Shown here piece after piece: positions 62,673 through 64,000 of a DNA stretch of 64,000 nt (position 1 is the first letter of the stretch; each line of letters opens with the position of its first letter). A model generated the notes under the pieces. It was given only the letters and a program-made list of their open reading frames with translations, was not told where the DNA came from and ran no database searches. This stretch comes from Chelativorans intermedius. Its GTDB lineage: Bacteria; Pseudomonadota; Alphaproteobacteria; Rhizobiales; Rhizobiaceae. The translations under genes and the position numbers were made by a program. Where the stretch lies: positions 124,001 to 188,000 of the forward strand of contig NZ_JAODNW010000010.1 in assembly GCF_025398255.1 (NCBI RefSeq), in the 5' to 3' direction.

Positions 62673-63470
62673 ATGCTGAAGCGACTTCTCATCACCGGCG
62701 CCGGCGGCGGACTGGGCAGGATGGCGCGCCAGCGCCTTGCCCATCTCGCCGAAACCCTGCGCGTCTCCGACATTGCCGATCTCGGCCCCGCCGGTGCCGG
62801 GGAGGAGGTGGTGCAATGCGACCTCGGCGACAAGCGCGCGGTGGAGAGCCTCGTCGAGGGCTGCGACGGCATCGTGCACCTGGGCGGCCAGTCGGTGGAG
62901 GACAGGTTCTCCGTCATCGCCAACGCCAACATCCATGGCGTCTTTCATGTCTACGAGGCGGCGCGCAGGCATGGCTGCAACCGCATCTTCCTTGCCAGCT
63001 CCAACCATGTGGTCGGCCTCTACCGCCAGGACCAGTATCTGGACCACACGGCGGTGCCCATGCCCGACACGCTCTACGGCCTGTCCAAGCATTTCGCCGA
63101 GGGGCTGGCGCGGATGTACCATCACCGCTTCGGCATCGAGACGGCGATCGTGCGCATCGGCTCATGTTTTCCCAGGCCCGTCGACCGGCGCATGCTCGCC
63201 ACCTGGCTCAGCCCCGACGATTTCGTCTCCCTGGTCGAGCGCGTCTTCGCCGTGCCGCGCCTTGGCTGCCCGGTCATCTACGGCATTTCCGACAACGACG
63301 ACCGCTGGTGGGACAACAGCCATGTCGGCTATCTCGGCTGGCGGCCGAAGGACAATTCGGCCGTCTATCGCGAAGAGGTCTGTGCGAAGGCCCCGCCGCC
63401 GGCGAAGGACTCGGTGGAGGCGCTCTATCAGGGCGGCCTGTTCGTGGCCGAACCGATCCGGGAGGAATAG
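62673..63470 (+). CDS. udh: Uronate dehydrogenase
   Basis: Udh oxidises D-galacturonate or D-glucuronate with NAD+ to the aldaro-1,5-lactone. The 265-residue SDR protein equals the Agrobacterium enzyme in length and has LITGAGGGLG at the N-terminus, ASSNHVVGLY, the catalytic Tyr135/Lys139 in LYGLSKHFAEG, the VRIGSCFPRP loop and the DNDDRWWDNSHVGYLGW segment. ATG 62673 has GAGAG 5 nt upstream; ATG 62661 overlapping the dctM stop is an alternative. Confidence 0.94.
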   Translation: MLKRLLITGAGGGLGRMARQRLAHLAETLRVSDIADLGPAGAGEEVVQCDLGDKRAVESLVEGCDGIVHLGGQSVEDRFSVIANANIHGVFHVYEAARRHGCNRIFLASSNHVVGLYRQDQYLDHTAVPMPDTLYGLSKHFAEGLARMYHHRFGIETAIVRIGSCFPRPVDRRMLATWLSPDDFVSLVERVFAVPRLGCPVIYGISDNDDRWWDNSHVGYLGWRPKDNSAVYREEVCAKAPPPAKDSVEALYQGGLFVAEPIREE

Positions 63471-63530
63471 CCGGCGCCTGCGCCGGCGCCGGGCACAAGC
63501 GGCAAACCCAGGGCACGAGGAGCGTTCACG

Positions 63531-64000
63531 ATGACGACGCAGACCCGCCATCCGGTTCACCCGGATTTTGCAAGAACCATGACGAGCGCGCAGCTGCGCG
63601 AGCATTTCCTCATTGAGGATCTGTTCCGCCGCGGCGAGGCGCGCCTCGTCTATTCCCACCACGACCGCATGATCGTCGGCGGCGTCGCGCCGGTAGGTGC
63701 GACCGTCGAGATCTCGCACGTGCCGCAGACGGGCACGGAAAGCCTGCTCGACCGCCGCGAGGTGGGCATTGCCTGTGTGCAGGGTGCCGGTGAGGTGCGC
63801 GCTGCGGGCCAGGCACACGCCATGGCCGATGGCGACATGCTCTATGTCGGCATGGGCGCCGGCCCGCTTTCCTTCTCCGGTGAGGGGGCACGCTTCTACC
63901 TCGTCTCCGCGCCAGCCCATCGCGCCTGTCCCACGCGCCATATCCGCATCGAAGATGCCGCGCAGGTGGCGCTTGGCAGCACCGAAAGCTCCAACGAGCG
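63531..64000 (+). CDS. kduI: 5-dehydro-4-deoxy-D-glucuronate isomerase, truncated by window end
   Basis: The first 156 residues match the N-terminal half of KduI: SAQLREHFLIEDLF, LVYSHHDRMIVGGVAPVG, LLDRREVGIACVQGAGEV, DMLYVGMGAG and STESSNER at the edge. KduI isomerises 4-deoxy-L-threo-5-hexosulose uronate, derived from unsaturated uronates released from pectin or glycosaminoglycans. ATG 63531 follows GAGGAGC. The zinc-ligand region of the family lies beyond the window. It is 60 nt downstream of udh, in the same operon. Confidence 0.9.
   Translation, partial: MTTQTRHPVHPDFARTMTSAQLREHFLIEDLFRRGEARLVYSHHDRMIVGGVAPVGATVEISHVPQTGTESLLDRREVGIACVQGAGEVRAAGQAHAMADGDMLYVGMGAGPLSFSGEGARFYLVSAPAHRACPTRHIRIEDAAQVALGSTESSNE

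Overview
The window is 64 kb of GC-rich chromosome from an alphaproteobacterium, most likely of the order Hyphomicrobiales (Rhizobiales; Phyllobacteriaceae/Rhizobiaceae-like). The evidence is a CcrM-type GANTC methyltransferase next to mutY, dciA, a DsbA-like lipoprotein, smc and ppdK; FrcBCA and ChvE/GguABC sugar importers; a fused CysNC; and an Agrobacterium-type uronate/galactarate pathway. No phage, plasmid-replication or CRISPR signal was seen. The genes are dense, with many ATGA-type overlaps.

Region 1 (1-19.3 kb) is mostly housekeeping. It holds a GNAT acetyltransferase, an M16 protease, threonine synthase, a lipoprotein, two HAD phosphatases that end in copies of a 100-bp structured repeat, ccrM, mutY, dciA, a thioredoxin-fold lipoprotein, smc, a VOC protein, pyruvate phosphate dikinase, DUF1499 and MBL-fold proteins, and bioY.

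Region 2 (19.3-31.8 kb) is surface-polysaccharide and sulfate-activation metabolism: galE, a polyprenyl-phosphate sugar transferase, a CapD/PglF-like dehydratase, phosphomannomutase/phosphoglucomutase, a DegT-type sugar aminotransferase, then cysD-cysNC-cysQ. It is interrupted at 23.1-25.3 kb by tRNA-Gln(TTG), an IS5-family transposase, a vapBC toxin-antitoxin pair with a clear promoter/operator, and a truncated HigA-like antitoxin remnant.

Region 3 (31.8-64 kb) is carbohydrate uptake and catabolism in modules, each with its own regulator. The modules are: fructose (ROK regulator and kinase, divergent from frcBCA); galactose/arabinose (GbpR-like LysR, chvE-gguABC, then an oxidative pathway of sugar dehydrogenase, aldonate dehydratase, semialdehyde dehydrogenase, dgoK and dgoA); a LacI-controlled ABC importer with a GH63-type hydrolase, possibly for glucosyl- or mannosylglycerate; and hexuronates (FadR-type regulator, kdgD-gci-gli operon, divergent TRAP transporter, uronate dehydrogenase and a kduI cut by the window end). 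The arabinose and uronate routes both lead to alpha-ketoglutarate semialdehyde, and only one candidate enzyme for oxidising it is encoded here.

The most unusual non-coding signals are three 100-bp, double-hairpin repeats about 93-94% identical that sit directly at gene ends (one supplies the last codons of a HAD gene), GC-rich stem-loops after all four periplasmic binding-protein genes, and several clear palindromic operators at the regulated sugar promoters.
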